A DNA stretch of 64,000 bases from an uncultured Clostridia bacterium (GTDB lineage Bacteria > Bacillota > Clostridia > Oscillospirales > Oscillospiraceae): the NCBI GenBank assembly GCA_945948535.1, contig CAMFBN010000008.1:1-64000 (forward strand), written 5' to 3'. The notes under the pieces were generated by a model. That model was not told the origin of the DNA, ran no database searches, and saw nothing but the letters and a program-made list of their open reading frames with translations. A program made the position numbers and the translations under genes. Positions 38,880-47,986 of this stretch are shown in pieces; position 1 is the stretch's first letter; each line of letters opens with the position of its first letter.

Positions 38880-40226
38880 ATGAAAAACACAATGAAGAAG
38901 CTGCTTTGCATGGCTTTGGTCATCATGCTGCTGGTCTCCGCTGTGCCCGCGTTCGCTATGGCGGATGATGGTTTTGGCGATGATTTGACTCCCATGGTGG
39001 AAGATTTCAACGAGACCCCTGATGCCGCGAGTGTCAACGAGCCGGCTGTTGTGTCCAATGATCCCGTTGTTTCCGAGGGCGAGGGCGAGGTTGCCGAAGG
39101 TGGTGCTTCTCTGAAGATTTATGCCTACCTGTACACCGGCAATCAGGATTTGACTCAGTTCAAGAGCGTCAAGTCCTACTCCGGCAAGAACGTGAATGGC
39201 TCCTTGACGGTTGCCGATCTGCTGAAGAAGACTGAGTTCCTGGGACAGGGTGTGTATGACACCAATGGCATCTCTGAGTTCCAGAAGTACACCTACTATG
39301 TCAGCTTCAGCGAGGAGGGGAAGATCGGTGCTCAGGAAACCGCTGATGATCCTAACGCTGATTTGGGTGACGGCTTGCAGGCGGGTTATTACACCTTCGT
39401 CCGCGTGCGTAAGCAGATTGATGTCACCCTGATGGTGGACGGCGATACTGTTTACGGTGAGAAGACCATCAAGGCGAACACCTACGATGTGCTGAATTTG
39501 CCCACTGTTTTCAAGAACAATGGCCTGAAGGCCAACAGCGGCAACTACATCTATATGTATACCCGTGACGAGGATGATACCCCTCTTGGCAACAACTTCC
39601 GCGTTCCCGGCAATGTTGAGTCTGTGACCATCATTGGCCATCAGGATCTTCTGAGCAACAAGGCTGAGAATGATGCCAACGGTGTCGGCACTCCCGGCAC
39701 AAGTGGTGGCACCTCCGGCGGCACCACCACCGGCGGCTCCTCCGGCTCCAGCAGTGCCAATGGCAGCACCGGCAGCAACAAGTTCCCCTATCCCGTTTAC
39801 CTGAACATCTACAAGGACACTCTGGTCGGCAGCCCCGACAAGCGTGTTGAGATCACCAAGGGCGCCGCTCTGGATGGCACTGTCACCCTGAGCGAGGTCA
39901 AGAACGTGGTCAAGAACTACTATACCGCCAAGGACAGCGACGGCATCAGCTACGATGGCCTGTACATTGCTGAGGGCAACTGGGTTGCCGACTACGTAGA
40001 CGACACCGCCAAGCGCGACAGCATCGACGTCGGCACCATGCGCCAGACCGGCACTGTGTACATCAACGTTATGATCGGCAACGCCAAGGCTAAGTCCAGC
40101 TCCACCGCTGACGCTTCCAACCCCAAGACCGGTGATACCATCTTTGTTCCCATGATGGTCATGGGCCTGACCGGCACCGCTCTGGCTGCGGCTTACGTCT
40201 TCGGCAAGAAGCGTATCGCCCGCTGA
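38880..40226 (+). CDS. Secreted, putatively sortase-anchored surface protein (signal peptide, Gly/Ser/Thr linker, NPKTGD + TM + KKR tail)
   Basis: MKNTMKKLLCMALVIMLLVSAVPAFAMA signal peptide; GTPGTSGGTSGGTTTGGSSGSSSANGSTGS linker; NPKTGDTIFVPMMVMGLTGTALAAAYVFGKKRIAR. Confidence 0.82.
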   Translation: MKNTMKKLLCMALVIMLLVSAVPAFAMADDGFGDDLTPMVEDFNETPDAASVNEPAVVSNDPVVSEGEGEVAEGGASLKIYAYLYTGNQDLTQFKSVKSYSGKNVNGSLTVADLLKKTEFLGQGVYDTNGISEFQKYTYYVSFSEEGKIGAQETADDPNADLGDGLQAGYYTFVRVRKQIDVTLMVDGDTVYGEKTIKANTYDVLNLPTVFKNNGLKANSGNYIYMYTRDEDDTPLGNNFRVPGNVESVTIIGHQDLLSNKAENDANGVGTPGTSGGTSGGTTTGGSSGSSSANGSTGSNKFPYPVYLNIYKDTLVGSPDKRVEITKGAALDGTVTLSEVKNVVKNYYTAKDSDGISYDGLYIAEGNWVADYVDDTAKRDSIDVGTMRQTGTVYINVMIGNAKAKSSSTADASNPKTGDTIFVPMMVMGLTGTALAAAYVFGKKRIAR

Positions 40227-40264
40227 ATCCTGACAAAACACAAAATTACATCCTAATGAAAATC

Positions 40265-40294
40265 CCCGGCAGCGTGACCCGCTGCCGGGATTTT
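40265..40294 (+). terminator. Intrinsic terminator (CCCGGCAGCG-TGACC-CGCTGCCGGG-ATTTT)
   Basis: 10-bp perfect stem plus T run. Confidence 0.8.
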
Positions 40295-40302
40295 CGCGCC
40301 TT

Positions 40303-40417
40303 GGCTCCCCCTCTGGGGGAGCTGTCAGCGAAGCTGACTGAGAGGGTGACAAACGGTCAAGCGGAACACCCTTTCCGACCTCGCATTCGCTGGGCCACCT
40401 TCCCCAAAGGGGAAGCC
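40303..40417. repeat. Palindromic intergenic repeat (GGCTCCCCCTCTGGGGGAGCTGTCAGC...GGCCACCTTCCCCAAAGGGGAAGCC)
   Basis: Terminal inverted repeats with internal small hairpins; MITE/REP-like. Confidence 0.75.
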
Positions 40418-40433
40418 TCGTTGCAATACAACA

Positions 40434-40462
40434 TTGACAAATCATCCCAAATCGATTATAGT
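40434..40462 (+). promoter_or_regulatory. Predicted promoter TTGACA-N17-TATAGT upstream of phosphoglucomutase gene
   Basis: Hexamers and spacing. Confidence 0.75.
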
Positions 40463-40523
40463 GTATTTAGTTGAAATATGCAAAAGCATATCATTTTTAC
40501 AACAAGGGAAAAGGTGATTGAAT

Positions 40524-42206
40524 ATGTACATGGATGATTACAAGCGCTGGCTCGCCGCCGATCTGGAGGACCCCGCGCTGACCGAGGAACTGAAAAGCAT
40601 TGCTGGTCAGGACGAGCAGATTAAGGAGCGGTTCGCCGTGGCGCTGAAGTTCGGCACCGCCGGACTGCGGGGCGTGCTGGGCGCAGGCTCCAACCGCATG
40701 AACATTTATGTGGTTCGTCAGGCCACCCAGGGCCTTGCCAACTGGGTCAAGACCCAGGGCGGCAGCCAGCTGGTTGCCATCTCCTACGATAGCCGCATCA
40801 ATTCCGACGTGTTTGCCAGAACCGCCGCCTGCGTGCTGGCTGCCAACGGCATCAAGGTGCGTATTTACGACGCTCTCATGCCCGTCCCCGCCCTGTCCTT
40901 CGCTACCCGCTACTACAAGGCCAACGCCGGTATCATGATAACCGCTTCCCACAACCCCGCCAAGTACAATGGCTACAAGGCCTACGGCCCCGACGGCTGC
41001 CAGATGACCGATGATGCCGCCGCAGTGGTCTACGCCGAGATTCAGAAGACCGATATCCTCACCGGCGCGAAGATCATGTCCTTTGAGGATGGTCTGGCTC
41101 AGGGCCTGATTGAGTACGTAGGCGAGGACTGCAAGGAAGCGCTGTACGACGCCATCAAGGCCTGCTCCGTCCGGCCCGGTCTGTGCAAAACCGCCGGTCT
41201 CAAGCTGGTTTACTCCCCCCTGAACGGCTCCGGTCTGGTGCCCGTCACCCGGGTGCTGCACGACATCGGCATCGATGACATCACCATCGTCCCCGAGCAG
41301 AAGTACCCCGACGGCAATTTCCCCACCTGTCCCTATCCCAACCCCGAAATTTTCGAGGCCCTGCGCCTTGGCCTGGAACTGGCAAAGTCCTCCGGCGCTG
41401 ACCTGATGCTGGCAACCGACCCCGACGCCGATCGGGTGGGTATCGCGATTAAGTGCCCCGACGGCTCCTATGAGCTGGTCTCCGGCAACGAGGTGGGCGT
41501 TCTGCTGCTGGATTACATCTGCGCGGGCCGCATCGAGAAGGGCACCATGCCCAAAAATCCCGTTGCCGTCAAATCTCTGGTGTCCACCCCTCTGGCCGAC
41601 GCCGTCGCCGCCAACTACGGCGTGGAAATGCGCAACGTCCTCACCGGCTTCAAGTGGATCGGCGACCAGATCGCCCGGCTGGAAGCGGACGGCGAGGTGG
41701 AGCGGTTCATTCTGGGCTTCGAGGAATCCTACGGCTACCTTGCCGGTTCCTACGTCCGGGACAAGGACGCCATTGTCGGCTCCATGCTGATCTGCGAAAT
41801 GGCGGCCTACTACCGCTCCATCGGCTCCTCCATCAAGGAGCGGCTGGAAGAAATCTACGCCAAGTACGGACGGTACCTCAACAAGGTGGATTCCTTCGAG
41901 TTCCCGGGCCTTTCCGGCATGGACAAGATGGCGGGCATTATGGCATCTCTCCGGGCCAAGCCCCCTGTGGAAATCGGCGGCTACAAGGTCGTGAAGGTCA
42001 CGGACTACGAGAACACCGCCGAAACCGGCCTGCCCGCAGCCAACGTGCTGGTCTATGCGCTGGAAGGCGGCGCAACGGTGATTGTCCGTCCCTCTGGAAC
42101 CGAGCCGAAGATCAAGACTTACTTTACCACGCTGGGCAAAGACCTTGCCGAGGCCGAGGCCCAGAAAAATGTGCTGGCTGAAGCACTCAAACCCATTCTG
42201 GCGTAA
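40524..42206 (+). CDS. Phosphoglucomutase/phosphomannomutase family
   Basis: FGTAGLRGVLGAGSNRMN; ITASHNPAKYNGYKAYGPDGCQ; ATDPDADRVGIA; VRPSGTEPKIKTYF. Confidence 0.94.
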   Translation: MYMDDYKRWLAADLEDPALTEELKSIAGQDEQIKERFAVALKFGTAGLRGVLGAGSNRMNIYVVRQATQGLANWVKTQGGSQLVAISYDSRINSDVFARTAACVLAANGIKVRIYDALMPVPALSFATRYYKANAGIMITASHNPAKYNGYKAYGPDGCQMTDDAAAVVYAEIQKTDILTGAKIMSFEDGLAQGLIEYVGEDCKEALYDAIKACSVRPGLCKTAGLKLVYSPLNGSGLVPVTRVLHDIGIDDITIVPEQKYPDGNFPTCPYPNPEIFEALRLGLELAKSSGADLMLATDPDADRVGIAIKCPDGSYELVSGNEVGVLLLDYICAGRIEKGTMPKNPVAVKSLVSTPLADAVAANYGVEMRNVLTGFKWIGDQIARLEADGEVERFILGFEESYGYLAGSYVRDKDAIVGSMLICEMAAYYRSIGSSIKERLEEIYAKYGRYLNKVDSFEFPGLSGMDKMAGIMASLRAKPPVEIGGYKVVKVTDYENTAETGLPAANVLVYALEGGATVIVRPSGTEPKIKTYFTTLGKDLAEAEAQKNVLAEALKPILA

Positions 42207-42216
42207 CATACTATCA

Positions 42217-42246
42217 ACACCGGGCAGCGATGCCCGGTGTTTTGTT
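42217..42246 (+). terminator. Intrinsic terminator (AACACCGGGC-AGCGAT-GCCCGGTGTT-TTG)
   Basis: Perfect 10-bp stem. Confidence 0.8.
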
Positions 42247-42248
42247 AT

Positions 42249-42277
42249 TGCCATTTCCCGATGATTGTGATATGATG
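42249..42277 (+). promoter_or_regulatory. Predicted promoter TTGCCA-N17-TATGAT upstream of thyA
   Basis: Hexamers and spacing. Confidence 0.6.
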
Positions 42278-42303
42278 GCACAAACGATTTTGGAGGAGAG
42301 AGA

Positions 42304-43134
42304 ATGAGCTACGCCGACGAAGTATACAAGGCAACCTGCCGAAAAATCTTAGAGGAAGGCTATTCGGACGAAGGCCTTGACGTGCGCCCCCACTGGGCCG
42401 ACGGCACCCCCGCCCACACCATGAAAACCTTTGGCGTGGTGAACCGCTACGACCTGTCCAAAGAATTTCCCATCATGACTCTGCGCCGCACCTACTGGAA
42501 AAGCGCCGTGGATGAGCTGCTGTGGATCTGGCAGAAGAAAAGTAACCGCATCGCGGACTTGGGCAGCCACGTCTGGGACGAGTGGGCAGGGGAGGACGGC
42601 ACCATCGGCAAGGCCTATGGCTACCAGCTGGGAATCAAGCACCACTACAAGGAGGGCGACTTCGATCAGGTGGACCGGGTACTTTACGATCTCAAGCACA
42701 ACCCCGCCTCCCGCCGGATTCTGACCAATATTTACAATTTCGAAGACCTCCACGAGATGAACCTGTACCCCTGTGCTTACTCCATGACCTTCAACGTCAC
42801 GGGCAACAAGCTCAATGCCATCCTGAACCAGCGCTCTCAGGATATGCTGACGGCCAATAACTGGAACGTGGTGCAGTACGCCGTGCTGACCCACATGATG
42901 GCCCAGGTGTCCGGGCTTCAGGTGGGCGAGCTTGTCCACGTCATCGCCGACTGCCACATCTATGACCGGCACATTCCGGCGGTGAAGGCTATGCTGGAAC
43001 TGGACGGCTACGACGCGCCCACCTTCCATGTAGACGAAACCGTGAAGGACTTCTACGCCTTCACTAAGGATTCCTTTACCATGGAAAACTACAAATTCCA
43101 TCCCTTCAACTTTGAAATCCCCATGGCGATCTGA
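42304..43134 (+). CDS. thyA: Thymidylate synthase
   Basis: MNLYPCAYSMTFNV (active-site Cys); LNQRSQDMLTANNWNVVQYAVLTHMMAQ; HVIADCHIYDRH. Confidence 0.95.
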   Translation: MSYADEVYKATCRKILEEGYSDEGLDVRPHWADGTPAHTMKTFGVVNRYDLSKEFPIMTLRRTYWKSAVDELLWIWQKKSNRIADLGSHVWDEWAGEDGTIGKAYGYQLGIKHHYKEGDFDQVDRVLYDLKHNPASRRILTNIYNFEDLHEMNLYPCAYSMTFNVTGNKLNAILNQRSQDMLTANNWNVVQYAVLTHMMAQVSGLQVGELVHVIADCHIYDRHIPAVKAMLELDGYDAPTFHVDETVKDFYAFTKDSFTMENYKFHPFNFEIPMAI

Positions 43135-43237
43135 GCCGGTATGACCGGCTGCAAATGCGTTACGAACCTGTTCGAAAACCAAACACCAATGGGTGGGTGG
43201 CTCGACCGGAGACGTTTTACCAATTAAGGAGAGGAAT

Positions 43238-43717
43238 ATGGAACTGATTGTAGCGGTTTATGACGACTGGGGCATCGGCAAAGACGGCACCCAGCCCATT
43301 GCCCTGTCCGCCGACCGGAAATTCTTCCGGGAGACCACCCGGGGCAGCCTTGTCATTGCGGGCAGGCGCACCATTGACGACTTTCCCGGCAGAAAGCCCC
43401 TGCCCGGGCGGGTCAACGTGGCCCTGACCCGACAGGAAATCGAAATTCCCGGCTTCATCGTCTGCCACAGCCCGGCGCAAGTGTTGGAACTGGCAAAAAA
43501 GCATGACCGGGCATTCGTCATCGGCGGCGGCAGCGTCTACCGGGAAATGCTTCCCTACTGCGACCGGGCGTATATCACCAAAGTGCACATTACCCCGGAA
43601 TCTGACACTTTTTTCCCAAATTTGGACCAAGATTCCCGGTGGTATCCGGCGGAAGCCCTCCAATCCGGGGAGGAAAACGGAATTTCCTACGAAATGCTGC
43701 TCTACAAGCGCAAATAA
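43238..43717 (+). CDS. folA: Dihydrofolate reductase
   Basis: MELIVAVYDDWGIGKDGTQP; VIAGRRTIDDFPGRKPLPGR; AFVIGGGSVYREMLP; start ATG 43238. Confidence 0.93.
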   Translation: MELIVAVYDDWGIGKDGTQPIALSADRKFFRETTRGSLVIAGRRTIDDFPGRKPLPGRVNVALTRQEIEIPGFIVCHSPAQVLELAKKHDRAFVIGGGSVYREMLPYCDRAYITKVHITPESDTFFPNLDQDSRWYPAEALQSGEENGISYEMLLYKRK

Positions 43718-44455
43718 TCATTCTTCGCCCTCTTCCGGCCCCGGGAGGGGGCACCCGAATTCCTGATACAGCCCCACGGCAGCAGCGACGCCCAGCTGTT
43801 CCGCTTCTTCCAATTGCGCGGCGATATCCTCCATCGTCCGCCAGAGGGTAAACACGGCGCTGTCACTGCCAAGGGTAATTTGATAGTGACAATGCAGACG
43901 TGTATCCTCCAGCCCACCCTCCGGACAATCCCAAACGGGCAGGGGAACGTTTTTTGCGCCTTTTTCGGTTAAAACGATTTCCAGCCCTTCCATGGTGGTG
44001 TCCAGCCAGATTTCCCGCCCGCTCCACCGGGAGAGCCACATGTCCATGGATTCATCCGGCGGGACGGGCGATACAAAGACCCCGCAGTCCAAACCGTCGG
44101 CGTAAGAATCGGATACAACCACGGGGAAGGGAAGCGCCTGGCACAGATATTCGGTCAGCGTCCGCGTCTGTTCCTCACCGGGCCGCTGAAAATCCAGCAG
44201 CAGCCCCGCGCATTGCAGCCGCTCCATACAGCTGCCCAGCTCCGCCGCGATTCGTTCGGGGTCGTGGCCCTGAATGGGCGTGCTGTCATCGAGAATCAGC
44301 AGGGAACCGGCTGGCAGCCATTTGGGGAGATTGGATACACCATTTCCGCTTGACGAAAAATGACAGGCCATCCACGCCGCATAGTCGGGAAAAACAGCAT
44401 TTCCTGCCATTTCCGCGCCGGTCATGGCAAGATATCGCGCAATCGGCATGGACAA
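43718..44455 (-). CDS. Hypothetical protein (245 aa), no family recognised with confidence
   Basis: Complete ORF in its own direction, convergent with folA; contains GSLLILDDSTPIQG...CAGLLLDFQRPG. Confidence 0.65.
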   Translation of the reverse strand: MSMPIARYLAMTGAEMAGNAVFPDYAAWMACHFSSSGNGVSNLPKWLPAGSLLILDDSTPIQGHDPERIAAELGSCMERLQCAGLLLDFQRPGEEQTRTLTEYLCQALPFPVVVSDSYADGLDCGVFVSPVPPDESMDMWLSRWSGREIWLDTTMEGLEIVLTEKGAKNVPLPVWDCPEGGLEDTRLHCHYQITLGSDSAVFTLWRTMEDIAAQLEEAEQLGVAAAVGLYQEFGCPLPGPEEGEE

Positions 44456-44529
44456 ATCCTCCTTTCCGTGGTATAATCCCTCGATGGAGCATTCCGTTTA
44501 CACTATCCTATGAAATCCGGGAGGACAAT

Positions 44530-45036
44530 ATGCCCCTATCTTTTTTGCCGAAAATCATTGCGAAGAATCTAACCGACCTGAGTCCGGAGCTGCTGCGGGC
44601 CCGAAATATCCGCCTGCTGATGCTGGACTTTGACAATACCATCGTCCCCTACACCACCAATGTGCCCACCACCGAAATGACGGCGTGGCTGGACAGGATG
44701 AACAAATTGGAGGACATCCAATTGTGCATCGTATCCAACAGCCACAAGGAACGGGTGCCTGCGTTTTGCCGGGAATATGGCTTGCCCTGCATTACTTACG
44801 CCAGAAAGCCCTCCGGCAAGGGTATCCGGGAGTGCCTGAGCAGATATGGTGTTCCCGCTTCTCAGGCGGCGCTGGTGGGCGACCAGATTTACACCGACAC
44901 GCTGGGGGCAAATCTGGCGGGCGTGACCTCCATTCTGGTGGATGCCATTTCCAATCATAATTTTTGGCTGAAAGCCCGGCATGTGCTGGAACTGCCATTT
45001 ATTTTTATTGCTAGAAACAGGAGAATCAACAAATGA
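44530..45036 (+). CDS. yqeG: YqeG family HAD-IIIA phosphatase
   Basis: RNIRLLMLDFDNTIVPY; CIVSNSHKERV; ALVGDQIYTDTLGAN; start at ATG 44530. Confidence 0.9.
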   Translation: MPLSFLPKIIAKNLTDLSPELLRARNIRLLMLDFDNTIVPYTTNVPTTEMTAWLDRMNKLEDIQLCIVSNSHKERVPAFCREYGLPCITYARKPSGKGIRECLSRYGVPASQAALVGDQIYTDTLGANLAGVTSILVDAISNHNFWLKARHVLELPFIFIARNRRINK

Positions 45037-46097
45037 GAAATCTTGAAAAGTATTTATCCCTTCTGAACGGGGAAGTGAACGGCCTGCTGCTGACCTCCCG
45101 CTACAGCCGCCACTACGGCGCGGAATTCGACATCGCCGAGGGCGTGGCCATCGTCACCAAGGCCGGCTGCCGCTATTTCACCGACAGCCGCTACATCGAA
45201 TCCGCCGAGAAGAACCTGAAGGGCTTCGAGGTGCTGATGACCGACCGCCAGCACACCCCCTTCCAGCGGCTCAACGATGCCATCGCCGACTTCGGTGTGA
45301 CCACTCTGGGCTATGAGGAGGATTACCTGACCGTGGCGGAGCTGATGGGTTACGAAAAGAACCTGAACGCCAAGCTGGTGCCCTTCAACAAGCCCATTTT
45401 CGACTTCCGGGCCTCCAAGGAAAGCTGGGAGATCGACCTGATGAAAAAGGCTCAGGAGATTACCGACAAAGCCTTTGAAGAGGTTCTGCCCAGAATTCGG
45501 GTGGGTATGTCCGAGCTGGAGCTGCAGGCGGAGCTGATCTATTGTATGTACAAAAACGGCGGCACGGGCCTGGCCTTTGACCCCATCGTGGTGTCCGGCC
45601 CCAACACCAGCCTGCCCCACGGCGTTGCCGGGGAACGGAAGATTCAGGCCGGGGACTTTGTGACCATGGACTTCGGCGCTTCCTACATGGGCTACTGCGC
45701 GGACATGACCCGCACCGTTGCCGTGGGCTTTGCCACCGAGGAGATGAAGAAGGTCTACAGCATTGTGCTGGAAGCCCAGAATTCCGCCATCGCAGCGACC
45801 AAAGCCGGTGTCACCGGCGCCTATGTGGATGGCGTTGCTCGGAAGGTGATTGAAGACGCTGGCTTTGGGGAAAACTTCGGTCATGGCTACGGCCACAGCT
45901 TAGGCCTGGAAATCCATGAGGCGCCCAACATGAACACCCGGAATCAGGAGCCGCTGCCCGCAATGGCTGTGTGTTCCGCCGAGCCGGGTATTTATCTGCC
46001 GGGAAAATTCGGCGTGCGCATCGAGGATGTGACCATTTTAACAGAGGATGGCGCAATCGACATAACTGCAAGCCCCAAAAATCTCATTATTGTCTAA
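45033..46097 (+). CDS. Xaa-Pro aminopeptidase/dipeptidase (M24)
   Basis: VTMDFGASYMGYCADMTRTVAVG; GHGYGHSLGLEIHEAPNM; EPGIYLPGKFGVRIEDV. Confidence 0.93.
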   Translation: MRNLEKYLSLLNGEVNGLLLTSRYSRHYGAEFDIAEGVAIVTKAGCRYFTDSRYIESAEKNLKGFEVLMTDRQHTPFQRLNDAIADFGVTTLGYEEDYLTVAELMGYEKNLNAKLVPFNKPIFDFRASKESWEIDLMKKAQEITDKAFEEVLPRIRVGMSELELQAELIYCMYKNGGTGLAFDPIVVSGPNTSLPHGVAGERKIQAGDFVTMDFGASYMGYCADMTRTVAVGFATEEMKKVYSIVLEAQNSAIAATKAGVTGAYVDGVARKVIEDAGFGENFGHGYGHSLGLEIHEAPNMNTRNQEPLPAMAVCSAEPGIYLPGKFGVRIEDVTILTEDGAIDITASPKNLIIV

Positions 46098-46116
46098 CTT
46101 TTTTTCCGGTGCCCTA

Positions 46117-46145
46117 TTGCATAACAGCGAATTTTGCGGTACAAT
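46117..46145 (+). promoter_or_regulatory. Predicted promoter TTGCAT-N17-TACAAT upstream of efp
   Basis: Hexamers and spacing. Confidence 0.65.
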
Positions 46146-46213
46146 ATACGAGCTAAAGCTGTGAAAACAAATCGCCTCCCAAAACGGAGAGGTAGTCTTA
46201 GGAGGATAAACAC

Positions 46214-46777
46214 ATGATTTCTGCAGGTGAATTTAGAAACGGCGTTACCTTTGACATGGATGGCAAGGTTATGCAGGTTGTCGAATTCCAGCACGTGAAG
46301 CCCGGTAAGGGTGCTGCTTTCGTCCGCGTCAAGATGAAGAACGTCATCACCGGCGCCGTGACCGAGACCAGCTTCAACCCCACTGCCAAGTTCCCCACCG
46401 CCTTTGTTGAGCGCAAGAAGATGGAGTATTCCTACAACGACGGCTCCCTGTACTACTTCATGGATCAGGAGACCTACGAGCTGGAGCCCATCGACGCTTC
46501 CGCGCTGGATGATTCCTTCAAGTTTGTCAAGGAAAACGACGTTTGCACCATCATGAGCTACAAGGGCAAGGTCTTCGGCGTGGAAGTGCCCAACTTTGTG
46601 GATCTGGTGGTCACCAAGACCGAGCCCGGCTTTGCCGGCAACACCGCTACCAACGTCACCAAGCCCGCTACCGTGGAGACCGGCGCGGATGTGAAGGTGC
46701 CCCTGTTCATCAACGAGGGCGATAAGATTCAGATTGACACCCGTACCGGCGAGTATCTGGGCCGTTCCAAGGCCTGA
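46214..46777 (+). CDS. efp: Elongation factor P
   Basis: [44 protein letters not shown]. Confidence 0.96.
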   Translation: MISAGEFRNGVTFDMDGKVMQVVEFQHVKPGKGAAFVRVKMKNVITGAVTETSFNPTAKFPTAFVERKKMEYSYNDGSLYYFMDQETYELEPIDASALDDSFKFVKENDVCTIMSYKGKVFGVEVPNFVDLVVTKTEPGFAGNTATNVTKPATVETGADVKVPLFINEGDKIQIDTRTGEYLGRSKA

Positions 46778-46806
46778 GGCTTCGCCTGCGTTAAGGAGAG
46801 GTTATT

Positions 46807-47271
46807 ATGACGATTTCTGAAAAGTCCGCCTATCTCAAGGGCCTGATGGATGGTCTGAAGCTGAACACCGAGTCCGATGAGGGCAAGATGATCGCCGCGA
46901 TCGTGGACCTGCTGGGAGATGTGACCAAGCGCGTCACCGACATTGAGGAGACCACCATCGCCATCTCCGACGAGCTGGACGAGATCGAGGAAGACCTGGA
47001 CGCCATTGAGGACTACATTCTCGACGACGAGGATGATTACGACTTCAGTGATGACGATGATGCGCTGGATTGGGATGACGACGAGGACGAGCTGGACGGG
47101 GAGGGTCCCGAGGAGGGCTTCGACTTCGGCGACGAGAACAGCACCATCTATGAGGTGGAGTGTGCCTGCGGCGAGATCATCGACTTCGATGAGGAAGTGC
47201 TGGAGAAGGGAAGCATCGTCTGCCCCAACTGCGGCGAAACGCTGGAGTTCTCTCTGGAAGACGAGGAGTAA
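46807..47271 (+). CDS. CD1247-like acidic protein with C-terminal zinc-ribbon-like motif
   Basis: KSAYLKGLMDGL N-terminus; very acidic middle; CACGEIIDFDEEVLEKGSIVCPNCGETLEF. Confidence 0.8.
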   Translation: MTISEKSAYLKGLMDGLKLNTESDEGKMIAAIVDLLGDVTKRVTDIEETTIAISDELDEIEEDLDAIEDYILDDEDDYDFSDDDDALDWDDDEDELDGEGPEEGFDFGDENSTIYEVECACGEIIDFDEEVLEKGSIVCPNCGETLEFSLEDEE

Positions 47272-47283
47272 TTCCGTTTTATG

Positions 47284-47317
47284 AGCCTGCCGCGGTGTAT
47301 ACCGCGGCAGGCTTTTC
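47284..47317 (+). terminator. Intrinsic terminator (AGCCTGCCGCGGT-GTAT-ACCGCGGCAGGCTTTT)
   Basis: Perfect 13-bp stem with T run. Confidence 0.85.
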
Positions 47318-47344
47318 CTGTTGTGGGAAGAAAGGAAGATTCCT

Positions 47345-47881
47345 GTGAATGAACCTGAACAAAATGAAAAGAAGCAGTCAGACCGGTGGTTCCCCATTTT
47401 CTGCGCGGTCATGGTCGTACTGCTGCTTGCCAATACTTTTGTTATCAAGCTTGCGGTGGTCGATGGCCGCTCCATGTACCCGACCCTCCATGACCGGCAG
47501 CTGCTGCTGGTACTGCGCCCGGGTTATCAGCCGAAACAGGGGGATGTGGTGGTGATCCACACCGGAAACGGCATTTTCAACCGGGACTATATTGTCAAGC
47601 GGGTCATCGCCACAGAAGGCCAGACGGTGAAAATCGACTACGACCTGAACGAGGTAAGTGTGGAGGATGTCATCCTCACGGAACCCTACCTGAATTTTGA
47701 AGAGGGGGATCCCATGCTTCCCCGGGATGAGCGCAGTGTGGTCAGCGATACCGTACCGGAGGGCTGCGTGTTTGTCATGGGCGACAACCGCAACCACTCT
47801 GCCGACAGCCGCAGTGAGAAATACGGTATGATTGATAAGAGCCGGATTGTGGGTCGTGTTGTGCTGCCGGTACTGCCGTAA
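47345..47881 (+). CDS. lepB: Signal peptidase I
   Basis: VVDGRSMYPTLHDRQ (catalytic Ser); RDYIVKRVIATEGQTV (catalytic Lys); FVMGDNRNHSADSR. Confidence 0.93.
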   Translation: MNEPEQNEKKQSDRWFPIFCAVMVVLLLANTFVIKLAVVDGRSMYPTLHDRQLLLVLRPGYQPKQGDVVVIHTGNGIFNRDYIVKRVIATEGQTVKIDYDLNEVSVEDVILTEPYLNFEEGDPMLPRDERSVVSDTVPEGCVFVMGDNRNHSADSRSEKYGMIDKSRIVGRVVLPVLP

Positions 47882-47986
47882 ACTCCGCGGTTTTCCGCGT
47901 TTACATAGATATTCCGCAATGAAAGGGGATGTTTGTTATGAATACTTCATTCGTATCAACCGACACACATTTTCAGGAGGAATTCT

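Noticed and set aside
38871-40445. 524-aa antisense ORF opposite the surface-protein gene
   Set aside because: Repetitive Gly/Val/Ile/Leu composition from reverse-reading GC-rich codons; + strand has signal peptide and anchor motif.
40497-42281. 594-aa antisense ORF opposite phosphoglucomutase
   Set aside because: Mirror-frame artefact.
43135-43237. Possible regulatory hairpin between thyA and folA (GCCGGT-ATG-ACCGGC)
   Set aside because: Stem is only 6 bp and has no T run; insufficient to call.
43900-44529. N-terminal extension of the yqeG ORF (378-aa track ORF)
   Set aside because: Extension is Arg/Pro-rich, overlaps the opposite-strand gene, and the YqeG fold starts at ATG 44530 with an RBS.
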